Below are positions 1-5,977 of a stretch of DNA of 6,041 nt, piece by piece. Both the position numbers and the translations under genes were made by a program. Location of the stretch: contig CANJEU010000142.1 in the NCBI GenBank assembly GCA_947473445.1, forward strand, positions 1 to 6,041, in the 5' to 3' direction. Numbering within the stretch: the stretch's first letter is position 1; each line of letters opens with the position of its first letter. The notes under the pieces are model-generated. The model searched no databases, was not told the DNA's origin, and worked only from the letters and a program-made list of their open reading frames with translations. This DNA comes from Fidelibacterota bacterium. Lineage in GTDB: Bacteria; Pseudomonadota; Alphaproteobacteria; Rhodospirillales; Rhodospirillaceae.

Positions 1-1204
1 GATAGTAACGAATGAAGCGTACCGCGTGATAATAGCTGCGCGCTTCCTTGGAGGAGGCAGTTTGCAGGCCCGGCCGCTCGACTGTTAACGAGAAGCGCAG
101 AGGCGCCAGCCTTTGTAAGAACGCCAGCGATAATGCTGTCTCGGCTTCGTTTGCGTCCATGATGTGGACGTGAATCGGCGTTTGCGGCGAGCGCTCATGC
201 GCCGAAACGATCATCGGCAAGGCGAACGCGCGGAAGTAGATGAAATTGCACGAAAGGTAGAGGACGCCGTCTGCAGCGGGGGCGATCGGCGCAATCTCGA
301 TGAGAGGCGGGAGTCCGCGCGTAAGATCCGCATCAGTGAACTTTCGCAGTTCATCATAGAACGCCGGTGCGAATCTTACGTTCTCACCGATACTGCCGAC
401 GGTCTTCGCAGCAATCGCGTTCCACATCTCCTCGGCGCCGTGCCTGTTATTGAGACAGAATCTGGCTGTGGCGAGCATGCTGATGCGTGAAGGATTGGTC
501 GGCTCTTCAGTGAAGCGCTTCTGCGCGAGCGCCTCAAACTCTTTCACGTATTCCGCGGAATATTGGAAAAAGAGCTCATCGACGCTGGTGGCGTGGTAGG
601 GCATTTGGTGATTGCGAATTCGCTGCGCCCACTCGTTGCGACAGATAAAGAATTGGAGCGCACGCAGTCTCTCATCGACATTCGTCGCCGCCCCCAGCAG
701 CTGTTCGGCAATCTTCGCGGCAGCATCGGGTTCCTTGTCCCAGATCGCGAGAATGTACTGCGTCGTTGCGTTCCAATCTAAAGGCCTGATCTCCATTGCG
801 CTGCGATAGCAGTCGCGGGCTCCTGGCTTGTCTCCCATTTTTTCTTTTAAGGCGCCCAGCTTCATGAAGGCGTCGTAGCTCTGTGGCGAGACTCGCAAGG
901 CGTCCTTGAAGGAGCGGAAGGCCTCACTTGTTCGACCCAGCGCATCATATATCTCGCCGCGCAGCACGAAGGTTTCCGGTAAGAACGCTTTAAGCTCACT
1001 AAGAACCTTCTCTGCTTCGCTCGAGCGGCCGTCGAGATGAAGGGTCAGCGCCAGGCCATGTGCGATGGCGGGGTCGCCGGGCTTTACGACGAGGCCGCGC
1101 CGAAACAAGGCCTGTGCTTCGCCGAGATCACCTTTGCGGATCAGCGCGTTTGCTTCGCCCATCATCTGTTCGATATCCGATGGTGTCATCACTTGACTCG
1201 TCAT
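1..1204 (-). CDS. TPR protein with C-terminal GT-A-like glycosyltransferase domain (partial, 3' end outside window)
   Basis: The frame is open from an ATG at 1204 down to the left edge, giving 401 complete codons and no stop, so the C-terminus is missing. Residues about 13-142 contain roughly four tetratricopeptide-like helix pairs; the clearest are 80-110 (RGEIYDALGRTSEAFRSF) and 111-142 (LGALKEKMGDKPGARDCYRS). A linker of about 170 residues follows. From residue 314 the sequence (VLYLSCNFIYFRAFALPMIV, then HVHIMD at 345-350 and YYHAVRF at 391-397) resembles the start of a nucleotide-sugar-binding GT-A fold, as in GT8-like putative glycosyltransferases; a DxD motif would lie beyond the edge. 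TPR-glycosyltransferase fusions often bind and glycosylate protein acceptors, for example FlmG in Caulobacter flagellin glycosylation, though FlmG's catalytic domain is of another type. An in-frame stop lies three codons upstream, so 1204 is the farthest possible start. The Shine-Dalgarno is weak, and Met6 at 1189 is an alternative. It is last in the visible three-gene minus-strand run, 42 bases after the cytidylyltransferase. The TPR call is strong; the enzyme class is tentative. Confidence 0.8.
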   Translation of the reverse strand, partial: MTSQVMTPSDIEQMMGEANALIRKGDLGEAQALFRRGLVVKPGDPAIAHGLALTLHLDGRSSEAEKVLSELKAFLPETFVLRGEIYDALGRTSEAFRSFKDALRVSPQSYDAFMKLGALKEKMGDKPGARDCYRSAMEIRPLDWNATTQYILAIWDKEPDAAAKIAEQLLGAATNVDERLRALQFFICRNEWAQRIRNHQMPYHATSVDELFFQYSAEYVKEFEALAQKRFTEEPTNPSRISMLATARFCLNNRHGAEEMWNAIAAKTVGSIGENVRFAPAFYDELRKFTDADLTRGLPPLIEIAPIAPAADGVLYLSCNFIYFRAFALPMIVSAHERSPQTPIHVHIMDANEAETALSLAFLQRLAPLRFSLTVERPGLQTASSKEARSYYHAVRFIRYY

Positions 1205-1246
1205 AGAGCGTTATCCGATCAAACAATTGAGCCGTAGCTTCGCACG

Positions 1247-1951
1247 TCAGCCACGGTTAAGCGCCTTATACATATGTTCCGCCGTTTCCCAGTCCTCTGG
1301 CGTATCGATGTCCTGGACAATGTAGCGCGGAAGATTGATCGGCCGCGCATCGGCGCTATAGAGATTCGGATCCGCCAAGAAGCGCGGAACGTCCATCCAA
1401 TAGAACTGACCGGCGTCGTGATAGGCCTCGGGAAGGTCTTGCGAACGCGTCAGACGATGCTCGGGCCAAAACATGGCAAGCTCGCCCTCGGGCATAACTT
1501 TCAATGCACGAAAAATTGGAAAACTGAATGAGGTGACGGTGAACGCCGTCGCTGCCTTCGACTCGCGCAAAATCTTCAGGCCCCGAATGAGATCTTCCGG
1601 CCGCACAAACGGCGCCGTGGCGTAAATACAGCAGGCATGGGTTGCGGGGGTGCCGGCGTCTTCAAGCCATTTCAGCGCATGCACCAGGACCGGAGCGGTG
1701 GGCGTGTGGTCATCGGCGAGTTCGGGCGGGCGGCGGAACGGCGCCTCGGCGCCGTGGCGCGCGGCCGTTTGGGCGATTTCCTCGGAATCGGTCGTGACGA
1801 TGATACGGTCAAAAAGCCCCGAAAGCTGGGCGGCTTTGATCGAATGAGCAATCATGGGAATGCCGGCGAAGGCTCGTACATTTTTGTTGGGGATCCGCTT
1901 GCTCCCGCCGCGCGCAGGTATGATCGCGGCGGTATAAGTTCTCTCGGCCAT
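1247..1951 (-). CDS. pseF: PseF-type pseudaminic acid (nonulosonate) cytidylyltransferase
   Basis: This 234-residue protein has the family's usual full length. It is a CMP-sugar synthetase of the NeuA/PseF group, which transfers CMP from CTP to a nonulosonic acid in the cytoplasm so that a glycosyltransferase can use it. The N-terminal CTP-binding signature IPARGGSKRIPNKN is at residues 11-24. It is followed by the TTDSEEIA segment (53-60), the CCIYATAPF strand (107-115), SFSFPIFRAL (141-150) and SQDLPEAYHDAGQFYW (170-185). The C-terminus carries QDIDTPEDW (213-221), whose acidic residues bind metal in NeuA-type enzymes. The AYHDAGQFYW and TAPF segments fit PseF better than NeuA or KdsB, but a legionaminic or other nonulosonate substrate cannot be excluded. 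The ATG at 1951 lies two bases after the upstream gene's stop. A strong GGGGGAG Shine-Dalgarno sits eight bases before it inside the end of that gene, which suggests translational coupling. No catalytic residue appears to be missing. Confidence 0.93.
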   Translation of the reverse strand: MAERTYTAAIIPARGGSKRIPNKNVRAFAGIPMIAHSIKAAQLSGLFDRIIVTTDSEEIAQTAARHGAEAPFRRPPELADDHTPTAPVLVHALKWLEDAGTPATHACCIYATAPFVRPEDLIRGLKILRESKAATAFTVTSFSFPIFRALKVMPEGELAMFWPEHRLTRSQDLPEAYHDAGQFYWMDVPRFLADPNLYSADARPINLPRYIVQDIDTPEDWETAEHMYKALNRG

Positions 1952-1953
1952 CT

Positions 1954-2982
1954 TCAGCGCTCCCCCGCGTCTTCGGCAAGCTTCAGGATCGCCGCCGCCG
2001 CGTGCTGGTGGAGGCGGCTTTCTGGCCTCGGCGCAAGAGGCCGCCCCGGCCCAAGGGCGCTCGCCCAGGCTTGGATCCGCTCATGCGCGCCGTTCAGCGT
2101 ATCGATCATCGTAATATCCGGACGTTCGCCGAACTGCCGCAATGACGCAAGCTGCAGGCCGGGCTGACAACTGAGCACGGGCAATCCCGTGAGCCACGCG
2201 CGATATAGGAGCACTGAGGCCATCCCCGCAACTGCGTCGTAGGCTCCGATTGCTCCCAATCCATTCTGCGCCAGCACACCGCCCGCGAGGCGGCCGCGCG
2301 CCCGCAGCCAAAACCGCTCGACTTTTTCCAGAGCGTCGCGCGGGTGGGGCAGCAGGGATCCCTCGAACTTGTCTGCATAGGCCTGGAGCGCCTCCAGGAT
2401 GAGGCCGAGCGCCTCATCCTCCGTATAACCACGGGTCCGGCCTTGATCGGATGCCACCGGTTCAGACACGAGAAGCAGCTTCGTAGGTTTTCCAGGCCGA
2501 CCCGGGTCCCGCGTGCCTGTTTCGAGCGCGACGTCGCCGAATGCCGGTTGCCCGGTCACAACGATCTGATCCTCTGGAATACCGTCGTCGATGGCGCCGC
2601 GGGCCGCCAGCCTATCAGGCACGCAGTACGCGTCCGGTCGGAAGCTCGGCTCCCCATCCGTCCGCATACGGCTCGCATATGTCGCCCAGCTGTCCAGGAC
2701 GTGAATGGTCCTGACCCCTGCCGCGTGCGCCTTGCGGGCCACCTTCAGGGCCGCGGAATCGGTCAAGCTCGATGCAAAGATCAACGCCCCCGGGCGCGAA
2801 GTGGGGTCATCAAACTGGACCTCGTCAGGGGTGAGCCAGGTCCATGAGGCCTCGCCTTCGCCTATGATCACGCCATTGGCGATAACCGCCGTTGGAATCG
2901 CGCGCGCAATGGCCAACCGAATAACCGGAAGGATCGCGCGGGCGCCGCCGACATCGCCCGACGCAAAAAGCAGGGATTTCAT
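1954..2982 (-). CDS. GT-B-like protein of unknown activity in a nonulosonate locus
   Basis: This 342-residue soluble protein has no signal peptide or membrane segment. Its layout suggests the two-Rossmann GT-B fold shared by MurG-like glycosyltransferases, UDP-GlcNAc 2-epimerases and PseG. The N-terminal half opens with a strand and glycine turn (LLFASGDVGGARAILPVIRLA, residues 4-24). It contains HVLDSWATYASRM (94-106), PDAYCVPDRLA (116-126) and VVTGQPAFGD (141-150). The C-terminal half has LLLVSEP (169-175), LLPHPRD (210-216) and a donor-site-like stretch, YDAVAGMASVLLYRAWLTGL (248-267), followed by PVLSCQPG (268-275). PseG hydrolases, also about 340 residues, carry an N-terminal G-x-GH-x2-R motif with a catalytic His; here the corresponding loop reads GDVGGAR without His, so simple PseG function is doubtful. 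It may be a glycosyltransferase, an epimerase-like enzyme or a divergent hydrolase. It is first in the minus-strand run and directly upstream of pseF, so a role in the same glycan pathway is likely. The ATG at 2982 lacks a strong Shine-Dalgarno. Confidence 0.85.
   Translation of the reverse strand: MKSLLFASGDVGGARAILPVIRLAIARAIPTAVIANGVIIGEGEASWTWLTPDEVQFDDPTSRPGALIFASSLTDSAALKVARKAHAAGVRTIHVLDSWATYASRMRTDGEPSFRPDAYCVPDRLAARGAIDDGIPEDQIVVTGQPAFGDVALETGTRDPGRPGKPTKLLLVSEPVASDQGRTRGYTEDEALGLILEALQAYADKFEGSLLPHPRDALEKVERFWLRARGRLAGGVLAQNGLGAIGAYDAVAGMASVLLYRAWLTGLPVLSCQPGLQLASLRQFGERPDITMIDTLNGAHERIQAWASALGPGRPLAPRPESRLHQHAAAAILKLAEDAGER
1960..1966 (-). promoter_or_regulatory. Shine-Dalgarno of the cytidylyltransferase gene
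   Basis: On the minus strand this reads GGGGGAG, eight bases before the ATG at 1951, and lies inside the last codons of the upstream gene. It supports the chosen start and suggests coupled translation of the two genes. Confidence 0.6.
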
Positions 2983-3147
2983 CTGAGGTCTCGGGGGCAG
3001 TTCATAGAGCGATTTTCATCATAGCAAGGCGGTTAACCCGCTGGGATCGTACAACTTTGTCATGCGCCTAAAAGGCAGCATGCTTGCGGGTGCGCGGAGG
3101 CCTATGGTACGGCAAATTATCTGTCATCACTGCCAAGAGATTTCTCC
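2983..3147. promoter_or_regulatory. Divergent intergenic region with promoters for both transcripts
   Basis: These 165 bases separate the starts of two divergent gene groups, so promoters for both should lie here. On the minus strand a TATGAT hexamer (plus 3018-3023) is a reasonable -10 match 35 bases before the ATG at 2982, but I see no convincing -35 at 16-18 bases. On the plus strand, TTGTCA at 3057-3062 could be a -35, but the sequence 17 bases downstream (ATGCTT) is a poor -10. A palindromic GGTTAACC lies at 3031-3038 and a hairpin-like inverted repeat at 3061-3082. A sigma-54 site was considered and not supported. Promoter positions are therefore uncertain; only the regulatory role of the gap is well supported, by gene orientation. 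Confidence 0.5.
3061..3082. repeat. Inverted repeat in the divergent promoter region
   Basis: The left arm catgcgcct (3061-3069) pairs with the right arm aggcagcatg (3073-3082) around a three-base AAA loop. This gives nine base pairs with a single bulged A at 3077. There is no downstream T run in either direction, so it is not an intrinsic terminator. It could be a repressor or activator operator shared by the divergent promoters, or a hairpin in the 5' leader of the aminotransferase mRNA, ending 65 bases before its ATG. Confidence 0.5.
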
Positions 3148-4425
3148 ATGACAACTCTCGCGCTCCTCGGCGGCACCCCCGCTGTGACTGCGCCTCTTAA
3201 ATCGTATCGGACGATGGGCGCCGAGGAGGAGGCTGCGGTCGCACGGGTCATGAAGGGCGGCGTGCTCAGCGCCTTCCTCGGGGCATGGAGCGACGACTTC
3301 CGGGGCGGGCCCGAAATCAAGGCGTTTGAGGCGCAGTGGGCGGCCGTTTTCAGGGCCAAACACGCGATATCGGTCAATTCGGCCACCTCCGGCCTGATCG
3401 CCTGCATGGGCGCGGTCGGCATCAGCCCGGGCGATGAAGTCATCGTGCCTCCCACGACCATGTCCGCGACAGCTATCGCCCCTCTTTTCTATGGCGCAAT
3501 TCCTGTGTTCGCCGATATCGAAGCGGATGGTTTCTGCCTCGATGTGGAGAAAGTCGCCGAAGCGATCACGCCCCGCACGCGCGCAATTATCGCGGTAAAC
3601 CTGTTCGGCCAACCGGCCAACCTGACGGCGCTGAGGGCCTTGGCGGACCGCCACGGTCTTTACCTCATCGAGGACAACGCTCAGGCGCCGATGGCCATGC
3701 ACGCGGGACGCTTTGCGGGCACCATCGGCCACATCGGGGTCTTCAGCCTCAACTATCATAAACATGTCCACACCGGTGAAGGCGGGGTGTGCACCACCGA
3801 CGACACCAAGCTCGCCGACCGTTTGGCGATGATCCGCAATCACGCTGAGAATGTCGCCGAGAAGCTTGGCGAAGGCGACTACGTCAACCTTATTGGCCAC
3901 AATTTCCGCATGACCGAGCTCGCCGCGGCCATTGGGTGCGAACAATTGAAAAAAGCGCCGCGCCTCGTCGAGGGGCGCGTCAAGATCGCCGAAGCATTGA
4001 CCAAGGGTGTCGCAGGCCTCGATGGCATTACGGCGCCCAGCGTACGCCCGGACACGACCCACGTGTACTATGTATGGGCTGGCAAGTACGACGCCGCCAA
4101 ACTGGGCGTCTCGCGCGAAGCTTTTGCGCGCGCGCTCAATGCCGAAGGCGTTCCCACGACGACGGGTTACGTCCGGCCGCTTTATCTTCTTCCGCTGTTC
4201 CAGAAGCGTGTCGCGATTGGCCGCGACGGGTTCCCGTTCAACCTGACCAACCGGACGTATCAAAAGGGGCTGTGCCCGGTCGCCGAGCGAATGCACGAGT
4301 CCGAGTTGTTCTACTATCTTGTCTGCAGCTACGATGCCGACGACGCGCAGGTGGGGCAAATCGTCGATGCCTTCCACAAGGTCTACGAAAACCGTGCCCA
4401 ACTTCGAGACGTCGCGTCCAACTGA
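3148..4425 (+). CDS. DegT/DnrJ/EryC1/StrS-family PLP-dependent aminotransferase
   Basis: This 425-residue cytoplasmic enzyme belongs to the sugar/cyclitol aminotransferase family, which moves an amino group, usually from glutamate or glutamine, to a keto-sugar. Visible landmarks are the phosphate-binding SVNSATSGL (75-83), the strand DEVIVPPTTMSATAIA (96-111), LIEDNAQA (173-180) with Asp176 for the PLP pyridine nitrogen, and FSLNYHKHVHTGEGG (199-213), in which Lys205 should form the Schiff base. NFRMTELAAAIG (252-263) is the usual substrate/PLP-contacting segment. All key residues are present. The N-terminal LALLGGTPA resembles the StsC/AHBA-synthase-like branch (scyllo-inosose aminotransferases) more than the UDP-4-keto-sugar branch (PseC, LegC), so the substrate may not be a UDP-4-keto-hexose. 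The ATG at 3148 has a weak AGAGA seven bases upstream. It is followed after 15 bases by a Gfo/Idh/MocA oxidoreductase, which probably supplies its keto substrate. Substrate unknown. Confidence 0.93.
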   Translation: MTTLALLGGTPAVTAPLKSYRTMGAEEEAAVARVMKGGVLSAFLGAWSDDFRGGPEIKAFEAQWAAVFRAKHAISVNSATSGLIACMGAVGISPGDEVIVPPTTMSATAIAPLFYGAIPVFADIEADGFCLDVEKVAEAITPRTRAIIAVNLFGQPANLTALRALADRHGLYLIEDNAQAPMAMHAGRFAGTIGHIGVFSLNYHKHVHTGEGGVCTTDDTKLADRLAMIRNHAENVAEKLGEGDYVNLIGHNFRMTELAAAIGCEQLKKAPRLVEGRVKIAEALTKGVAGLDGITAPSVRPDTTHVYYVWAGKYDAAKLGVSREAFARALNAEGVPTTTGYVRPLYLLPLFQKRVAIGRDGFPFNLTNRTYQKGLCPVAERMHESELFYYLVCSYDADDAQVGQIVDAFHKVYENRAQLRDVASN

Positions 4426-4427
4426 AC

Positions 4428-4431
4428 GAGG
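4428..4431 (+). promoter_or_regulatory. Shine-Dalgarno deciding the GTG start of the oxidoreductase
   Basis: GAGG lies nine bases before the GTG at 4441. The same frame is closed by the aminotransferase TGA at 4423-4425, and no other start codon lies between, so this site fixes the start. Confidence 0.6.
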
Positions 4432-4440
4432 CGCTTTTTC

Positions 4441-5412
4441 GTGTCCATCCGCGTCGGCATCATTGGTCTCGGGCAGATCGCGCAAGGCTATGACACGCCT
4501 GAAGGCCCGGCGGTCACCACGCATATCAAGGCCTGTCTGCAGAACCCGCGGTTGGAGTTGGCCTGGATCGCGGATAGCGATCCGCAGCGCGCCATAGCGG
4601 TGCGCCAACGGTGGGGATTGCACGCGGAGGTGCTTTCTCCCGACGAGCTGCTTGCGCGCGGGCCCGATATCCTGTGCATCGCGGCGCCGGACGAAACCCA
4701 TGGTAGGCTCATCACCTCGGCCCTCGCGAAGCCGCCGCGCCTGATCCTTTGCGAAAAGCCGCTCGCGATGTCGCTGGCCGGAGCGACGTCCGTCATCGCG
4801 GCCTGTCAGGCAGCGGGCGCGGTTCTGACCGTCAATTTCATGCGGCGCTGGTTGCCGCACGTTGCCGAATGGCTGCGAGATGCTCGTGCCGGCGCATTCG
4901 GCGCGCCCGTTGGCGCAACGGCCGTGTATTGCCGCGGCCTCTTCCATAACGCCTGCCACCGGCTGGATATAGTCGGCAGCGCCCTTGGATCGGACGATGT
5001 GCAGGCCGTACGCGTGGGGCCGTCGTTTGATGATTTCGACCCCCGCGATCTCACGGTTTCCGCTCAGATGAGCGTCCGCAATGGTGCGCAACGCGTGCCA
5101 ATCCAGCTCGTTGGCGTCGATGGCCGCGAGGGCAATCATTGGGACGTTGATATCTGGTTCTCGCGTGGTCGTCTGAGGGTGTGGAACGAGGGGGGTATTC
5201 GCGTGCAGACTTACGTGCCAGCCGGGGACGCGCGCCCGCCGTTCGCGCCTGAGTTTCGCCGTGGCGCCGATTTCCACGATTCTCCGGCGCGCTATATGCA
5301 ATTCGTGTGGGACGATATCGCGGAGCATTTGAGCAGCGGTGCGCCGCTCCGCTATCGCGCCGACGATTCTTTTAATGGCGTGACGCTTCTGGACGCGGCG
5401 GCGAGGGCCTAA
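4441..5412 (+). CDS. Gfo/Idh/MocA-family NAD(P)-dependent oxidoreductase
   Basis: This 323-residue protein starts with the Rossmann dinucleotide motif VGIIGLGQIAQGYD (5-18; GLGQIA at 9-14). It then has DILCIAAPDETHGRL (76-90) and the family hallmark CEKPLAM (104-110), where Lys106 is the expected catalytic/cofactor-contacting lysine. The second domain contains VNFMRRW (131-137) and GLFHNACHRLDIVG (166-179); His173 and Asp176 match the family's sH-x2-D segment near the substrate. Length is at the short end of the usual range of about 320-390 residues. Members oxidise or reduce a hydroxyl on sugars, sugar nucleotides or inositols with NAD(P). Directly behind a DegT aminotransferase, as in the WbpB/WbpE pair, it most simply makes the ketone that is then aminated. 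The start is GTG with a GAGG Shine-Dalgarno. Its TAA overlaps the stop of the convergent methyltransferase-like gene. The substrate cannot be read from the sequence. Confidence 0.92.
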   Translation: MSIRVGIIGLGQIAQGYDTPEGPAVTTHIKACLQNPRLELAWIADSDPQRAIAVRQRWGLHAEVLSPDELLARGPDILCIAAPDETHGRLITSALAKPPRLILCEKPLAMSLAGATSVIAACQAAGAVLTVNFMRRWLPHVAEWLRDARAGAFGAPVGATAVYCRGLFHNACHRLDIVGSALGSDDVQAVRVGPSFDDFDPRDLTVSAQMSVRNGAQRVPIQLVGVDGREGNHWDVDIWFSRGRLRVWNEGGIRVQTYVPAGDARPPFAPEFRRGADFHDSPARYMQFVWDDIAEHLSSGAPLRYRADDSFNGVTLLDAAARA

Positions 5413-5975
5413 GAAGAGGTGACCCAGCACAACGACGACGGGAACCGCGTGGATATCAGGTGCGGACGAATCTCGATGCGCTCAGTGACATCAATGCCGG
5501 GATAGGTTTCCAGATAGCGAAGCGGATCGCCCGAGGCATCCTTGAGTTTGTTGCCGACCGGAATGGGCACGCTCATTTGCGAGGTCATCCTTGCATAAGA
5601 CGGCGTGAGGTATCCGCACATCTCATCATGCACGCCCCCGCGCGCGCCGATATCGCGAATGAAGAAGCGCAGGAGGCGTTCGTTTTCGGCTTGCGACGAG
5701 AATCCATGAAGAGACCAGCGCGAGACGATGATGATGGGCCGTCCGGCGGCCACGGTGACGATCGTCTTTTTCAGCTTGGCCCGCGCTTCGGCCGTTGCCA
5801 TCGCGTTGTTGAGGTCGATCGTATGGTAGCCCGTTTTCTGGAGGTTGATGCTTTTCGCCAGCGTCATGCCGACGGCGATGGCATGTGCATCGGCTTCGAT
5901 ATGAAGGACCGGGAATTCGCAGCCTATCGCACGCAGGGCAATCGCAAGCACGCATGTGCCCGCGCCTATGTCCAC
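5409..5975 (-). CDS. SAM-dependent methyltransferase-like protein, probably 5'-truncated by a frameshift
   Basis: From a GTG at 5975 this frame encodes 188 residues and stops with TAG at 5411-5409. It begins directly with (V)DIGAGTCVLAIAL, the glycine-rich motif I that binds S-adenosylmethionine. PVLHIEADAHAIAVG (22-36) follows, with an acidic residue near the end of strand 2 that could bind the SAM ribose. A central strand, RPIIIVSRWSLHGFS (79-93), comes next, and then a C-terminal region I do not recognise. Class I methyltransferases normally have helical sequence before motif I, so starting at this GTG leaves an unusually bare N-terminus. The missing part seems to be encoded in another frame just upstream (5978-6041), across a run of six C on the coding strand. 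The fold call is moderate; the acceptor is unknown, perhaps a sugar hydroxyl given the locus. It is convergent with the oxidoreductase, overlapping by four bases. Confidence 0.65.
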   Translation of the reverse strand: MDIGAGTCVLAIALRAIGCEFPVLHIEADAHAIAVGMTLAKSINLQKTGYHTIDLNNAMATAEARAKLKKTIVTVAAGRPIIIVSRWSLHGFSSQAENERLLRFFIRDIGARGGVHDEMCGYLTPSYARMTSQMSVPIPVGNKLKDASGDPLRYLETYPGIDVTERIEIRPHLISTRFPSSLCWVTSS

Positions 5976-5977
5976 GA

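Noticed and set aside
164..490. A 108-codon plus-strand frame opposite the TPR/glycosyltransferase-like gene
   Set aside because: The minus frame over the same bases encodes coherent TPR and GT-like sequence and is open for over 1.2 kb; the plus frame is a shadow.
1201..1210. A ten-base direct repeat, tcatagagcg, also found at 3002-3011
   Set aside because: Too short and only two copies. One overlaps a start codon and the other lies in the intergenic gap; chance recurrence cannot be excluded and no spacing or symmetry suggests a binding site.
1637..2167. A 176-codon plus-strand frame across the pseF and GT-B-like junction
   Set aside because: It lies opposite two real genes, with low-complexity Arg/Gly/Ser-rich sequence and no recognisable motif.
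3061..3090. Intrinsic terminator
   Set aside because: The hairpin has no following T tract on either strand and lies between divergent starts, where no terminator is expected.
3104..3120. Possible sigma-54 promoter (TGG-TAC-GGCA)
   Set aside because: The conserved GC of the -12 element is absent at the required spacing from the GG of the -24 element.
3127..5430. A 767-codon antisense open frame covering both plus-strand genes
   Set aside because: It mirrors two well-supported enzymes in the same frame of GC-rich DNA. Its product is rich in Arg, Gly, His and Ala, with no domain I recognise. It spans both genes because they share a frame.
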